Part shown: positions 32,795 to 45,284 of the stretch, one piece after another
How positions within the stretch are numbered: the stretch's first letter is position 1
Layout of the letters: every line of letters begins with the position of its first letter
Position numbers and translations under genes: made by a program
Notes under the pieces: generated by a model
The model's input: only the letters and a program-made list of their open reading frames with translations
The model's database searches: none
What the model was told of the DNA's origin: nothing
Source: Phyto melanocephala
Lineage: Eukaryota; Arthropoda; Insecta; Diptera; Rhinophoridae
Assembly: GCA_941918925.1 (NCBI GenBank)
Contig: OW799235.1
Location: 111,541,076-111,605,075 of the forward strand
DNA length: 64,000 nt
Direction: 5' to 3'

Positions 32795-33870
32795 AGTATT
32801 AACCCACCGCGTCGCGCCGATGGATCTCGATAGGTCTTTTAGCCCAACTGCAAATAGATCACCTAAAAGTATGTGATTGCTCAGTAAGCTGTCCTTTTTC
32901 GCAGGCAGGGGAAGGCATTTGCAGAGAAGATGGAAAACTTATTCATCCTTTTCCTTATTGTTACAGCTGAAACAATGGTCATTAAAGGGGAATCAGAGTC
33001 ATTTTGCGTGCTATTTGCTAAACTATTAGCAATGCCAGCAACTTCGAAATACCCACGCGATTCCGGTTGATAAGTTTCGCCTTTCGTTTAATATCAAATG
33101 AAGGCCACACCTTTCTTGTGTCCAGATTCCGCCACCTATTATCAAGAATGTCCAGAAAAAATCCAAAGACGATGCTTTTAATAGTCTTTATTTGAGTTCC
33201 GACTAAATTCACATTATAGATATTCAAAGCAGATCCTATCTTAGCCAGTTCGTTTGCCCGATCATTACAATAGTCGCCCTTATGCGCGGGGACCCAAACC
33301 ACAGCAATCTTAGACAGCTGCACTAGCTTAGACAACTCTTCCTTACTGTGATTGAGTTATACAGGGGTCGTAGTGAATGACGTGAGTGACAGAAGTGCCG
33401 CCTGACTGTCGACAAAAATAGCAATATTCCCACGAATATTTCTGTCCCGGAGTACTTTCCAAGCCTCCCGATTGGCAAATATTTCAGCCTAAAATACACT
33501 GCATTCATTCGGTAAGCGAAAAAAACCCTCAATTCCCAACTTCTTGGCGAACACACCGGGTCCTACTTCACAGTCCAGCTAAGAACGGTCTGTAGAGATT
33601 CTGGCATCATAATCCTCTCCGGGGTAATCCCTACATCAGTTACTCCTTGAGGGCATTATAACATTGAAAACTCTATTAAAGTCCATGTAGGGAGTAACAT
33701 AATCAGATGGTTGGTTCACTAGTGAGGGCAGTCCGGATAGTATCCCCGCATGCTCATATGTTCGCGATATCCAACATCCAGATAAGTAATGCATGCAAAT
33801 CTCTGGATCGTATCTTCGTTCTGTGACGGTCCACCGAACCAGAGATCTGTGTGTTTTACTTTAATCTCAT
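32795..33870 (-). pseudogene. 3' part of an RNase H-bearing LINE (I/LOA/R1-like)
   Basis: On the minus strand the order is: a post-reverse-transcriptase segment (33650-33860), the RNase H start DRS-stop-LDCEVGPGVFAKK (about 33560-33590; usual YTDGSK), LGIEGFFRLPNECSVF and AEIFANREAWKVLRD, then IAIFVDSQAALLSL (33390-33430), VVWVPAHKGDYCNDRANELA (about 33250-33310; usual GHxGxxGNExADELA, so the last catalytic Asp is Asn), and a Cys/His cluster CFSCNNKEKDE...FHLLCKC (32915-32975). RNase H after reverse transcriptase, then a C-terminal Cys/His motif, is typical of the I, R1 and LOA groups rather than jockey. Stops and frame changes are frequent; the reverse transcriptase itself is absent (5' truncation, usual for LINEs). 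Confidence 0.8.
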
Positions 33871-34944
33871 TTGTCTTATTCCGACCAAAAATTAAATACT
33901 ATTAGAGTAGGGGTAGTGATACCCTTATACAAAAAACTCATTCTATGATATATTTCAGGAACAAAAACTTTTAGAGCCTTACACACTGTAATTAGACATT
34001 TTATTAAAGATTATACAATTCATTTCAATAATTAAAAAGAATTAAATGAGAAGAGGTGGTATCTCCCTTACAAAGAAAATATAAGTTAACTTATTTTAAA
34101 TTAAACACTATTCTTTTTGTGGTTTGATAATAACTGCGCTTTATTTTTCTTCTTACTGATCTTTTATTACAAAAAAGTTGTGACAATATTGAAATAGAAA
34201 TAACAAATAAATTGTTAAAATGTTAATGCAATCTTTATTATTATTTAGTTTCTCTTGTGAAATAAAATATGCTGACGATATGTCTGCATTATATTTGTGT
34301 GGAAAACATGTTGACAACACTTCAGCGTATGTATTGATTTTCTGAGTTCCGCAAAATATGTCTGCACACAAGTGCAACATGATAATTGAATAAGGTCGTA
34401 TGGGAATAACTTTATAAATGCTGAAAAGTTTGTATTCCGAGAATCGAAAATTAAAATTTAATTTTTATGAAGTAAACTTACATTTAATGGCATATCTGCA
34501 GTACCATGATTGTTTAAAGTCTAAAATTCAATGTAATTGGCTACTATAATTATTTCACACTTCGGGCGCAGATAGATGGATAGAGCAGTGGTTGTAGTGC
34601 CCCCCACCGTCCATACTAAGACATACATAAGATTTTATTTCTAGAAAACTATAATCTTTATTTGTATTTAACTTAGTACGAGCTATTTTTGATAACAATT
34701 TCTAATATAAAAAAAATTTTAATGAACGAAACCCTCATATAAATGAAATACTATTTCAACTATTATTACATACCTAACATAAACTTTGTTTTTGCCTCCG
34801 GGTTCTGCTAGTAATATAATACTATATGTTCACTATATAAAGTGACTTTAAATTAAAGTTATTTGTATATTTTTAAAACTAAAAACTTTTCAGTCTGCCC
34901 TCGTACGTTTTTTTTTCAACAATAGCAGCATGTACTAGAATATA
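33871..34944. other. Unrecognised spacer
   Basis: A GC-richer patch at 34560-34615 ('tggttgtagtgccccccacc') stands out but matches nothing else in the window. The rest is AT-rich and unassigned. Confidence 0.35.
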
Positions 34945-37148
34945 AACAAGTAAGAGCACTATATTCGGCTGTGCCGAATCTTTTATACCCACTACCAATT
35001 TTGTGTACATTTAAAGCACAATATTTATTATTTTGTTAATCGCTATAGAATAATCTCTTTATAATAAAATATGTATCACTTCCTTTGTAGAGGGTGGTTA
35101 AATTATAAGAGCCCATGTTGAAGGTGAACTACATCTAGTCTTTAAATTTGTTTTCTGCATTTCATTTGACATTTCTCAATCTCAAACTTACTCAATTTGA
35201 TCCGTGGAAAGAGCAACGCTTTAAAGTTATTCAGGTTTTTTTATAAAAATGGGCGTTCAAGTCAAAATGCATTTTGTGCATAATTCTTTTGATCAACATA
35301 ATCGTTCAAATTCGTCCACATTCGGGAAAATTGTAAAAAATATTTAAATTTCTGCAAAACAGGTCTGTATAAAATGTTAGAAAATCTGTGAATGCCTTCT
35401 TAGTTCGTTGAATGGGCACCATTGCTGTTTTTTGCGATAGTGTGGCAAAAGAGCAGTCAAACTCGCCTCATCATCATGCCTAACATTGTCATTGAAAATT
35501 TGGATCATCAGATAGAGGAGTGGCGCCAAGGATGGGGGGGGGGCATTTGGCAGATATTTTGTTAAATACGTAATTGAACCATACAAATATTATCATTATA
35601 AAAAGAAATAATAATAATTTCCTAAATAATTTGCTTTTTATTTAAATTCAACTTCGCCCTTAAAATTTAACCACCCTTTGTAACTTCGATATGCTACTAA
35701 AATGCTTTTGTAAATATAGTCTTTCAATGAAAGTGGGCATTAAAGTAGGCGTGTCAATAAAGTTTCTGCTAATAAATACAACTTAGATATTTCAATATAG
35801 TCCTTTATTTTCCCAAAAACTTTGGCAATAGAGAAATTACATGAATTTAAGATAAACCGTTATATGGGAGGTAGACGTTAAAGTGGGCGTGTGACTTAAA
35901 CTTTTTGGCACAACAAATACATTGATTAGAAGGATATACGTAGCAAATTTTATCATCATACCTCTAATTTGGCGGTTTTATGAGCTTTAAATTTCATTAA
36001 TAGTAGATAACGTGAAAAGTGGGCGTTATAGTAGGCGTGTTTATGTGCTTTTAAATTTCATTAACGTAAGATAACGTGAAAAGTGGTCGTTATAGTAGGC
36101 GTGTCAAAGTTATTTTTGCGAATGAGTTCAACTTAGGTGTTTCAATATAGCCCTTTATTATTCCAAAATCTTTATTAATAGAGAAATTATATGAATTTTA
36201 TATAAAACGTTATATGGGAGGTGGCGTAAAAGTGGGCGTGGCACCTTAATTTTCAGGCACAGTAATGACATTGCCTAGGGGGATACACGTAGCAAATTTT
36301 ATCATCATACCTCTCATTTTGGCGGTTTTATGAGCTTTTAAATTTCATTAACGGTAGATAACGTGAAAAGTGGGCGTTATAGTAGGCGTGTCAAAGTTAT
36401 TTTTGCGAATGAGCTCAACTTAGGTGTTTCAATATAGCCCTTTATTATTCCAAAATCTTTATTAATAGAGAAATTATATGAATTTTAGGTAAAACGTTAT
36501 ATGGGAGGTGGGCGTAAAAGTGGGCGTGGCACATTGATTTTCCGTTACAAAAAAGCGTCTCACCAAAAAGCAAAGTGTGCAAAATTTCAGAGTCGTACAT
36601 CCAATTTTGTTGCTTTTATGACGTTTTTGTTTTTAAATATACCGAAAAATACACTGTGCGGTATAAATTTTCGTACATTTTGATCGATAACTCCTTTCCT
36701 AATGCATAGAGTTAGATAATTTTCGGCGAAAAATATTGTTTTTACTCAGGAAATATATATTCGAAGTTTCATGAGTCTACGTTAATGCGTTTGGACACAA
36801 TTGCATTTTATTCGATGTTCGAAGGACACGGTTTTTTCGACATACTCTTGCTTTTCGAGCTATAACTCTCTTCCTAATATTCCGATTTAGCCCATTTTCA
36901 ATACCAATCAAACCTTGTCTATAAGAAAGATTCTGGCAAAATGTGAGCCCCCTAGCTTTTTCGGTGCGACCTCTATCGTGCTTTCAACAGACGGACAGAC
37001 GGACGGACATAGCTAGATCGTCATCAAATCAAACCCTGATTCAGAATATATATACTTTATGGGGTCTAAAATGGATATTTCGATGTGTTACAAACGGAAT
37101 GACAAAATGAATATACCCCCACCATTTTTTTGGTGGCGGGTATAAAAA
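34945..37148 (+). mobile_element. Family A dispersed repeat, copy 2
   Basis: Runs from AACAAGTAAGAGC, through the same ATTCGGC-TGT-GCCGAAT stem, to TGGTGGCGGGTATAAAAA. It follows copy 1 closely over nearly its whole length, including the inner deleted mariner at the same position (35090-35680) and the core ACATAGCTAGATCGTCATC. It differs in having a shortened tandem array (with an extra 62-base local duplication near 36020-36100) and only a few GACGGACA bases where copy 1 has ten units. No target duplication was identified. Confidence 0.8.
35090..35680 (+). mobile_element. Internally deleted mariner inside family A copy 2
   Basis: The left end GAGGGTGGTTAAATTATAAG and the reversed right end AAAGGGTGGTTAAATTTTAA bracket the same transposase N-terminal fragment as in copy 1 (frame near 35212, QRFKVIQVFYKNGRSSQNAF type). 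It occupies the same site in family A ('...atgtatcacttcctttg' left, 'taacttcgatatgctactaa' right). It carries a G run at 35534-35547 that is longer than in copy 1. Confidence 0.8.
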
Positions 37149-37890
37149 CTGAGAGCAATCATTGCATTAAATACAAAATGTCTATCGGTTAAAAACTACT
37201 TTCCACACAAGTATTCTCTATCTTTAGTTGAAGCACACATAGACTTTTCTACTACAATGTTACAGCTGGATCAAATTAAATAAAATTGTATGTATGTATT
37301 ACAAAATGTAATGCGCGTTTGACAATCGAACCTTTAATGTATCATAAGAATTGGAAGACAAAATATAAACTTATATCGTAACTATGTGTTAAACTGTTGT
37401 TCGTAAAATAACCTTCGCTTTCTAAGGATGGTTTTCCTATTAGCAACTGTATAAATATTTATAGTTGCTATTGTGTAGCATTACATAATGGCAATATAAT
37501 ATTGTCAGAAGTATCTGTTAAATAAATGTCTCAAGTTTACAGGTTTTCGTACAGAAGTATTTTAAATACAAACTTACATTGTTTAGTTATAGTTAATGCG
37601 TGGAGCACATTGTAATATTTAACAATAGGATCTTATGGATTGAACAGCAGTTAAAAAGTAAATTTTCACTATTGTCACTTTCAGACGTAAAAAAACTTAA
37701 AGTTAAATAAAATAAATGGTTATTGAAATAAAGAAACTGAAGAATAAAATTAATCGAAAAATTTTAGTAAGTTGTTATCGAAAACATTCGAAAAATATTT
37801 TTTAAAAATATAAAACAAAAACTGTTTTAGATAAATGTCAATTGTTTTTAAAAACCAAATTATTGGGGTATTTTTACAAAAAATTATTTT
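37149..37890. other. AT-rich spacer without recognised gene
   Basis: Nothing was assigned between family A copy 2 and the first family B copy. Confidence 0.4.
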
Positions 37891-38540
37891 TATACCCTTC
37901 ACCTGTGGTGCACAAGGGTATATATAGCTTTGTCATTCCGTTTGTAAATTCTACAATTTTCATTTCCGACCCCATAAAGTATATATTTTCTGAAAGCTTA
38001 TGAACAGAGGAGTCGATTAAGCTCTGACCGTCTGACCTTCTGCCCGTCTGTCCGCGTGTTGTTGAAATCAACTTTTAGAAGCAACTATATGTTCCTCAGA
38101 TCTGTGTATGGTATCAATCTCTTGGAATGAATCGCTATTGAAATTCAGCACAATCGCCCTGTAACTTTTTGATATATGAGCAAAAAACCGGACTACCTCG
38201 TTTTTTTCACAATTACAACAACAACATACATATATACTAGTTAGAGTAAACGTGGCATCGAATCTCAGCTGAGCCAAAAAAAAATTTTTCTATTTTATAT
38301 ATATTATTTATTTTTATTATTTTGTTTATATATTTTTTTAATTTTTTTAAAAATTTTTAAAAAAATTTTTTTTTAATGTTTTTATAATTTTACAATGGGA
38401 TATTTTTTTATATGTATGTTTTTTCTATGTATGTACGTATTTTATATGAGATGATTGAATGATTGTTATTGCATGACTACACGTTGTGAAGGGTATATAA
38501 GATTCGGCACGGCCGAATATAGTACTGTTGTTTGTTTTTA
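37891..38540 (-). mobile_element. Family B dispersed repeat, short reversed copy
   Basis: Both ends are present. The right end is a hairpin, TATACCCTT-CACC-TGT-GGTG-CAC-AAGGGTATA (37891-37922). Then follow 'tttcatttccgaccccataa', AGTATATATTTTCTGAAAGC, 'gtcgatt' and GTCCG words, a poly-T-rich centre (38278-38390), and the left end GAAGGGTATATAAGATTCGG with the stem TTCGGC-ACG-GCCGAA at 38503-38517, finishing at 'actgttgtttgttttt'. The internal tandem units of longer copies are missing. It is non-coding. Confidence 0.75.
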
Positions 38541-38601
38541 ATAATCTTTAAAAATATAATATATTGATAACCTTTATGAAAATTTGTTAAACAATAATTC
38601 A

Positions 38602-39752
38602 AAACAATTAGGTATGCTATATTCCCCTGTGCTGAATCTGATAATACCCTTCACAATCATGTACAGTATAGTATAGTATTGTATAGTATAGTATATATGT
38701 ACATATATAGTATATAGATATAGTGACCACATCGTAGCTTAGCCTGGTTTTCAGATTTAACGTTATACGCCTATATGCTTTATTATTTCCGACGCCATCT
38801 ATATTTTTAATTTTTTTACTAAGATTAAGATTTTAACTTTATCATAGTTTTCTGTATTATGCTGTTCAAGCCCTTTAATTTCACACCAATATTGTGGGGC
38901 TTAAAGGGGGCAAAGTCTTCATTACTACATTTGACCATATTGCCATTTTATTTCTAACGCCATTTTCAATATTAACTTTTTCATAGTTTAATACATTCTA
39001 CTGATCAAATCGTTTAGTTTAATACCAATATTGATTGGGTTTCAGTGAACACATGTTAAAGTACTAGATTTGACCCCTTTATAAATTTATTGTACGCCAT
39101 TTTGTAATGGTGAGTCCCTGGATTTTAAATTTTTTGCGGTGTATTTTACAAATCAAATCAATTAGGCTAGTCATGGTCTTTCTTTTGATACAAATATCAC
39201 TCATTTCTGTTATCCATTTGCAAATTTTAAAAAACACTCCAAAGTAATTCTATTTTCGTGCTTATATCTTAGTTAGTTTCTTGTCGCTTTGACAGTTTTT
39301 CTCAGTAATAGTTTTCAAAACTAAGACCTATATTTTGCTGTCTTTAGCGTGTCCTATATAAAATGTATTACGAGCATTAGTTACTTGATAAACACATATA
39401 AAAACTATATATATTTTTGCCTATAACTTTGACAATATGTGACCGATTAGTTCCAATTTTTACGAATAGCCCCAAAGGCATTCAGAGCTAGTCGTGTTTG
39501 CTTGCTCATTTCTAAAAAAGTTATAAAGCGATTGTGCTCGATTTCAATACCGATTCATTGCTAGATATTTGCAAAAGACTGATACCACACACAGATCTGT
39601 GCTACATGTGGGGGCTGTTAAGAGTTAAATTGAACTAACACACGGACAGACAAAGCTTTTAGAAAAGGTATTTATACTTTATGGGCTCGGAAATAAATAT
39701 TTTAGCTATACATATATGTATACGCTTGTAACCACAGGTAAAGGATATATAA
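38602..39752 (+). mobile_element. Family B dispersed repeat, long forward copy
   Basis: The left end 'caattaggtatgctatattc', CCCTGTGCTGAATCTG is a mutated TTCGGC-GCCGAA end. A TATAG-rich stretch (38668-38722) follows, then three diverged internal units of about 130-150 bases, each built on a 'gccat...ttttaa...cattctactgatcaa...taccaatattg' pattern (38790, 38955, 39095). After 'tatctta/tatctcagttagttt' sequence comes the right end: 'acacagatctgtgc', 'cggacagacaaagc', 'ttatactttatgggctcgga' and the degenerate hairpin 'gtaaccacaggtaaaggata'. It lies head to head with the copy at 37891-38540. Confidence 0.7.
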
Positions 39753-42235
39753 ATGATACTTAACTTAAAAAGTGCATTCTTACTGAGGCACTCTTTATTT
39801 TACTTTATATTAAACGAAGATCCGATTTGAATTTTTTTTTAATTTTTTCGTGCACGTCAGCATAAATTTATTTTCTTAAGTTTAGAAAATCGACTTTAAA
39901 GGGGCAGTAAACGCAATGTTTACCTAGCAGTTTTAGTTTTCTATGTTAAATGTATACCCAAAAATTAAAAAAAAGGTTAAACTACCTAATGGAAGCAAAA
40001 AAAAATTACTGGAATATATAATTGCAGTTTATATTTTATTCAGTATAAAAAGTTTTAAAACTACCTGCCTACTTTTATAACAGGTGTTTTTAAATTTAAA
40101 TAAATAAAAAAAATTGCAATAGTTATGCCTACCTGATTGGCAGAGCAAAATGTTGTTCATTATTTAACGAGAAGCAATACAAATATGCAATAAGTAATTT
40201 TATTTTGCACTAAAATGGCTGCAGTGAAAAAATTTGGAAACCCTTTTTATTTTTTTCACATTTTGCACACATCTTTGTTACATACTTTAAAAATGAGAAA
40301 AAAATGTCTCTTGTTTTCTCTATGAGGTTGTAACAGTTTTCTTCTTATTTCACCTACAGCGGCAACCTACGGCAGCCAAACTTAATTAAATTATTTAAAG
40401 TATTATGTAGCAAATATGCTCAGAAAATATGGCCGAGACCATTTTTTACCATTTTTAGATATTCTCTATTTTATTTGTAAAAATTACCTAGATATAGGGT
40501 GTCGAAAAAGCGGCTACTGCCGAAAAAGTAGGACATCTGCTAAACATTTTAGTACTTCTTTTAATAAAAATACCAAAAAAGTAGTAATCAAACGGCAATG
40601 TTTCTGACACTTTAATTCTAAAGTGCATAAATTTTTTTTAAATCACCCTTTTTTTTGCTTTCTAAAAATGTGTCGACTTTGGGCAGCTCTACAAACTATA
40701 ATTTTTATGCAATTAAGGAAACGTTTTTAAATTGTGATCAGTAAATAGTTCTTTATACAATGCTTTCATTCATTTCACAAAATTTTGTCATGAAATTTTA
40801 TATTTTTGCCACGGGTTTTAAGAAAAGGCGCCACTGTGCGCCGTCGAAACATTATGTTCCCTACAAAGTGATAACTTCGACCTGCTCCTTCAGCAAAACC
40901 TTAAAAAACAGTTATTTTATTAAGAGATTTTCTACGAAATATAAATTACCTTAAATTCAAATATATTTCAAACTATTTTTCTCAACTCATCTGTAGACAC
41001 TATAATACTCTCTCACGTTTTTAATTTATTTTTAGTACGATTTATCAATACATTAGGATAGTTTCGCAACATCCTATTTTATTTTATCTTAAAAAGGCAA
41101 CAGTTAACCGAATGTCAAACAGTTCTTGCATAAATGGTATCACCCTAGTAAGCATGTGTGTATGACAATGGATATAATAAATGTATTTTTATATTTAACC
41201 AACCATGGTTTTTGATCCTAAAGCATGCATAAACATGTTTTTGATGCATTCACACATACTTATATTCATTCATAGTTTAGCTATTCACTGTGGTGCAAAA
41301 TACTTCCGTTTAACCCTAAAAACTATTAAATATGTATGATTTTTTTAACTTAAATATAATTACGAATTTCAGTGGTTTTGCATGATGTTTTCAATTTAAA
41401 TGTTTGGCAAATAATTCTGGTTTTTAATGAATTTGTTTTAATAAATATTATCTTATAAATTTATTTTCTATAATATATATGTATATGTCTATAGTATATA
41501 TTTAACGGTTTTTATTAAAGACAATAATATCTTCAATAAAATTTAGTTTAAAAATTTTTTAGTTCTGACCACGCAACTTTCTTTTTTATTTATTTTGTTG
41601 CTTTTTTATTTAATAAACATTTTAAAATTTACAGAATTAAACTACATTGTACATACATACATACATTTTATTTTAATATAGAAAAAAACACACCAAACAT
41701 TTATAAATCTCTTGAGGACTTTGACATTTTGCACGCCTTTAGTGCAAAGTATTTTATATCCTACTTTTAAACATTATAAGAGCTGCTGGTACACCTAAAG
41801 AGAAGAGTTATCTAAAAAATTGTTTTAACAGCAAAGAAAAGAGCATATAATAGAGTAATAAATAACTGTTATCTTAACAGAGTTCTGTTATCTTTGAACA
41901 AAAGTCTTTTTAAAGGTGTGCAACTCAATTGAGATTGTTGACACTTTATCAAAGGAATTAAGATTTAATACGAAAACAAAGTGTGGGTGTGTTTGCGTGT
42001 TTTGTATCTGACACATCTTTTTTAAAGTTTTTGTGAAGTAAGCAATTATATCGCCTTTTATTCTTGGAAATGAAACTGTTACAAAAAGAACAATTCGTAA
42101 GAAAATATTTGATGGCGTTAAGATGGAAAAGTAAATTGCATCAATTTAAATCAAAGAAATATAAAATAGAATTTATAATTTGAAAAGGGGAATTTTTAAA
42201 TGCATCTTTTATTTGTAAAACATATAAATAAAACA
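39753..42235. other. AT-rich stretch without recognised gene
   Basis: No element or gene was recognised. The patch 40340-40620 is slightly more complex ('agcggcaacctacggcagcc', 'cggctactgccgaaaaagta') but its translations match nothing I know. A (CATA)n run lies near 41653. Confidence 0.4.
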
Positions 42236-42330
42236 AATAAAATCACTTTATTCGGTTGTAACGAATTTCAGATACTCACCACCAATTTTGTGTATTACTT
42301 TAATACCACAACATTTATTCACAGAAAAAA
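42236..42330 (+). mobile_element. Family A left-end fragment
   Basis: 'cactttattcggttgtaacg', 'aatttcagatactcaccacc', AATTTTGTGTA and 'ccacaacatttatt' follow the first 90 bases of family A with decay of the GCCGAA arm. Only this end remains. Confidence 0.65.
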
Positions 42331-43404
42331 TATTCCTTAAATTTTTTTAATTAATTGACTTTTTGACTTGTTTTTAAATTCTAATTAAAATTTAATTTAA
42401 TTTAATTAATTTTTTTAATTGATATAAAATATTTTCAAAAAACATGGAGATTTCTGTCAGTTGAAAAAATAAAAATTTTTATTTTAAATGACATTTTTTG
42501 AAAATTTGCTTTCAAAGGATAAACTTAATATTTGTTATCCAAGGAACAGAATAATAAAAAATAGTGGACAATCTACAAGAGATAGTTCTGGTATAAGAAA
42601 TATATCTTGTTTTAAATATAATAAATTATTTCAGTTTCATTCTAGATGTTTCATGTATTCTGGTATATTGCTCAAGATTCTAAATTTAATAGGTAAGTAG
42701 TAGTCTACACTCTGATCAAGCTTTTTTACCAGTAAATATTCAATTATGTCTAGGTTATTGATGCTACCAATTATTTTTTTGAATTTCAACCAATCGTGCG
42801 ATGCAAACGTGGACCAAACTTCCTTATTACATGTAACATAGTGAACGTTAAAGTGAAAGTTCTGTATAAACAATTTAAGTGTTCATTTATCTATTCCACA
42901 GATGACGGAGAATTGTTAATCAAATACGTGCGATTTGATTTGGCTAAAATTTCTCTTGTGGGGTTTTTAATGTCGTAGGTCTATGGAAATACGCTACAAT
43001 CGACGAATGAACTTAAAACCAATCCGGCGCTTGACATGGCATAGTATGTGTACTTGTGGAACCCTACATCTTATATAAAATTATTAGTATATAAGTAATG
43101 AAATGTAATTAAAATTTATGTTAAGAAAAAATATTGAAAAAATTATTTTTTTCTTTTTGGGTAAATTTATTAAAAACAGTTTTAATAATATAAATTACTA
43201 ATACCATAAATTCTTTATTTATATAAATCGCAAATTTCAATTATAGGCATGATTCATTTAATTAAAATCATTTTTAAAAATTAGAAACAGTTTCATTAAT
43301 TTTTTAATACTGTTTTAATTGATATTTTTCGCAATATTTTTTCAATTGCAACTATTAATTTTTATTTAATTAATAGTATCATTTTGATGATTGGAGCAAA
43401 ATAA
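42331..43404. other. AT-rich spacer without recognised gene
   Basis: Dominated by TTAATT/AATTTAATTT low-complexity sequence. The open frames at 42488-42700 and 42796-42978 have no recognisable product. Confidence 0.4.
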
Positions 43405-43469
43405 AACATTTTTTTAATTAGTAGTATTAATTTCGTAATTGAAATTCATATTTATTTTTTTCTGTGTTA
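43405..43469 (+). repeat. AT-rich dispersed repeat end, copy 2
   Basis: 'ttttttaattagtagtatta', 'atttcgtaattgaaattcat', 'atttatttttttctgtgt' matches 25910-25992. The Tigger 3' end begins at its final TA, which is the kind of site such elements use. Confidence 0.5.
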
Positions 43470-44040
43470 CAGTAATCGCTCGGTTATATGAACTAATTCA
43501 AACAGAGCCTGTTCACTAAATGGAGGACTTCACATAATCGAGAGAATATAAAATACGTACATACATAATTCAAATGATTTTTATAACATTTATTTTTTAT
43601 TTTTAATAATTAATGTACATAGAAGAAGTCGGTTATATTTTTTTGTACTTTTTTTGCTTCAAGAAATTTCTGTAGTGCCTAGGCCCTGCATTTTCGCAAT
43701 GACAAAATATCAGTAATATGAGATTTATTATTTGTACTTCAAGCAATAACTTTATTGAATGCTTCGATTGCCTACGTTGTGCTAATTTCAGCTGTTGTTA
43801 CGTTGCACTGCTCTTGATCATCATCATCAACTTCGCTATCTTCGCTACCAATGTCTTGATTCCACGTCTGAGTCTCTTTGCGTGAAACCTGTACACCATT
43901 CGTTCATTCATTGACTAGATCTATGACTTCATTCATAGGTGCTTCAATGTCATTTTGATATTTTTCTTTTAAAATGCTGAGTAAAATGTCTGCTTCCAAG
44001 TCAATTTTTTTCCTATATTTCGAAATAGAACCTAAAGTAT
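43470..44040 (-). pseudogene. Tigger/pogo transposase C-terminus and 3' end
   Basis: On the minus strand: KKIDLEADILLSILKEKYQN near 43990-44030, an acidic stretch DIGSEDSEVDDDDQEQ (about 43800-43860), AIEAFNKVIA (about 43750), SHITDILSLRKCRALGTTEI (about 43670-43720) and an end of the NITDFFYVH type in another frame (stop at 43608-43610). Acidic linker, ALE/AIEAFxxVxxW block, RxIRxLA-type helix and a final ITDFF are the usual C-terminal order in Tigger/jerky-like proteins. The 3' terminus CAGTAATCGCTCGGTTATAT lies at 43470, next to TA. It is a different family from the element at 26303. The N-terminal and catalytic parts are absent. Confidence 0.7.
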
Positions 44041-44149
44041 TTCTGCAATAGAAATAATATCATTTATTTTTTACCACAAGTTTGTGTTCTTACGAAAACT
44101 AAAGACTACTACTCATTATCTAGAGGTAGTTAAAAACAATACATGTATG

Positions 44150-44740
44150 TATATACAGTGACCAGCCTAGATTTCAGATTTAATGTTATACGCCATTTGG
44201 CATTATTATTTCGGACACCATATTTGATTTTAAATTTTTGTATTTGTCCATATTAATGAGGTTATGAGCCATTTTCTTTAGGATGCCATCTTGGATTTTA
44301 ACTTCTTCGTAATATACTGTATTGTACCCTTCCAGCCCTTTCATTTAATATCAAAAATATGGGAGTGAAGTTTTATTATTCTTCATAATGATTCTATCCG
44401 CTTAAAAATATTCCATTGTAAAATTATAAAATAAATTAACGTAACCAGTGTACAATGTTTGTATGGACGAGTTGTGAAAAACTATGTGTTCTTGGTTTTT
44501 TCTCTTATCTCAGTTGTTTATAAACCGTTTTTTTGATTTTTAATACCGATCTGCTTCGAGTATTTCTGATATTTTGATGCCACACATGAGTCCGAGCGAT
44601 CTTTGGGGCCTTCAAAAAACTGATTTCAACATACATATGGGCAAACGGACATTATTCAATCGACTTCCCTAGTCATAAGACATCAAAAACAAATATTTCA
44701 GGAATTTCAGATGGAAAACCTTTGCAGAGTATAATTACTT
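44150..44740 (+). mobile_element. Family B dispersed repeat, partial forward copy
   Basis: 'cagtgaccagcctagatttc', 'agatttaatgttatacgcca', 'gatgccatcttggattttaa' and 'tactgtattgtacccttcca' match internal family B, and 44580-44740 ('cacacatgagtccgagcgat', 'atttcaacatacatatgggc', 'aaacggac') corresponds loosely to the right end. The left TTCGGC end is absent. Confidence 0.6.
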
Positions 44741-44854
44741 TTTGCCCTGATGACTTTTTAATCTAACGTCGAATTAAAGATGTCAAAACAGATGCAAAAA
44801 ATTGACATCCTTAATTTGACTTTAGATTAAAAATACATCCAGGGCAAAAATTAA

Positions 44855-45045
44855 GCCATAGACAAGCCATGAACAACGATATGCGATATGATGAGATCGG
44901 ACTTTAAATGGCGGCGACATGTAAAAAACAAAAAGTTCTGTATTTTAGGGCGTGGCAAAAAAATTGTTTTTCCTGTTTTAGAAACTTCATTGACATATCT
45001 TTCATTGTAGGGGGTGCCTGACACAACTTTTTTTCCACCCACCTT
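44855..45045 (+). repeat. Dispersed repeat, copy 2 of a pair
   Basis: Matches 13517-13720: 'agacaagccatgaacaacga', 'gatgagatcggactttaaat', 'gttctgtattttagggcgtg', 'tttcctgttttagaaacttc'. The upstream flanks are unrelated in the two places; the downstream flank here leads, after about 240 bases, into family A copy 3. Confidence 0.6.
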
Positions 45046-45284
45046 AATGAGCATATCATTTCCTACTTATTTAATGACATAATTGATAATTATTGTCAAA
45101 AAATGTTTCTAAAATTTTTAAATACCAAAGCAGTATGAACCTTTGTAATAATCAGCTTAGTAAAAGTGGTTGAAAACTACTAATTTCGTATGGATTTGTA
45201 AATCATATTACTATGTTGTATCTGAAATAATATACGGTGAAAAAGGAGCTGCGAAATTCTACTAATTTGACAGATTCACATTTT

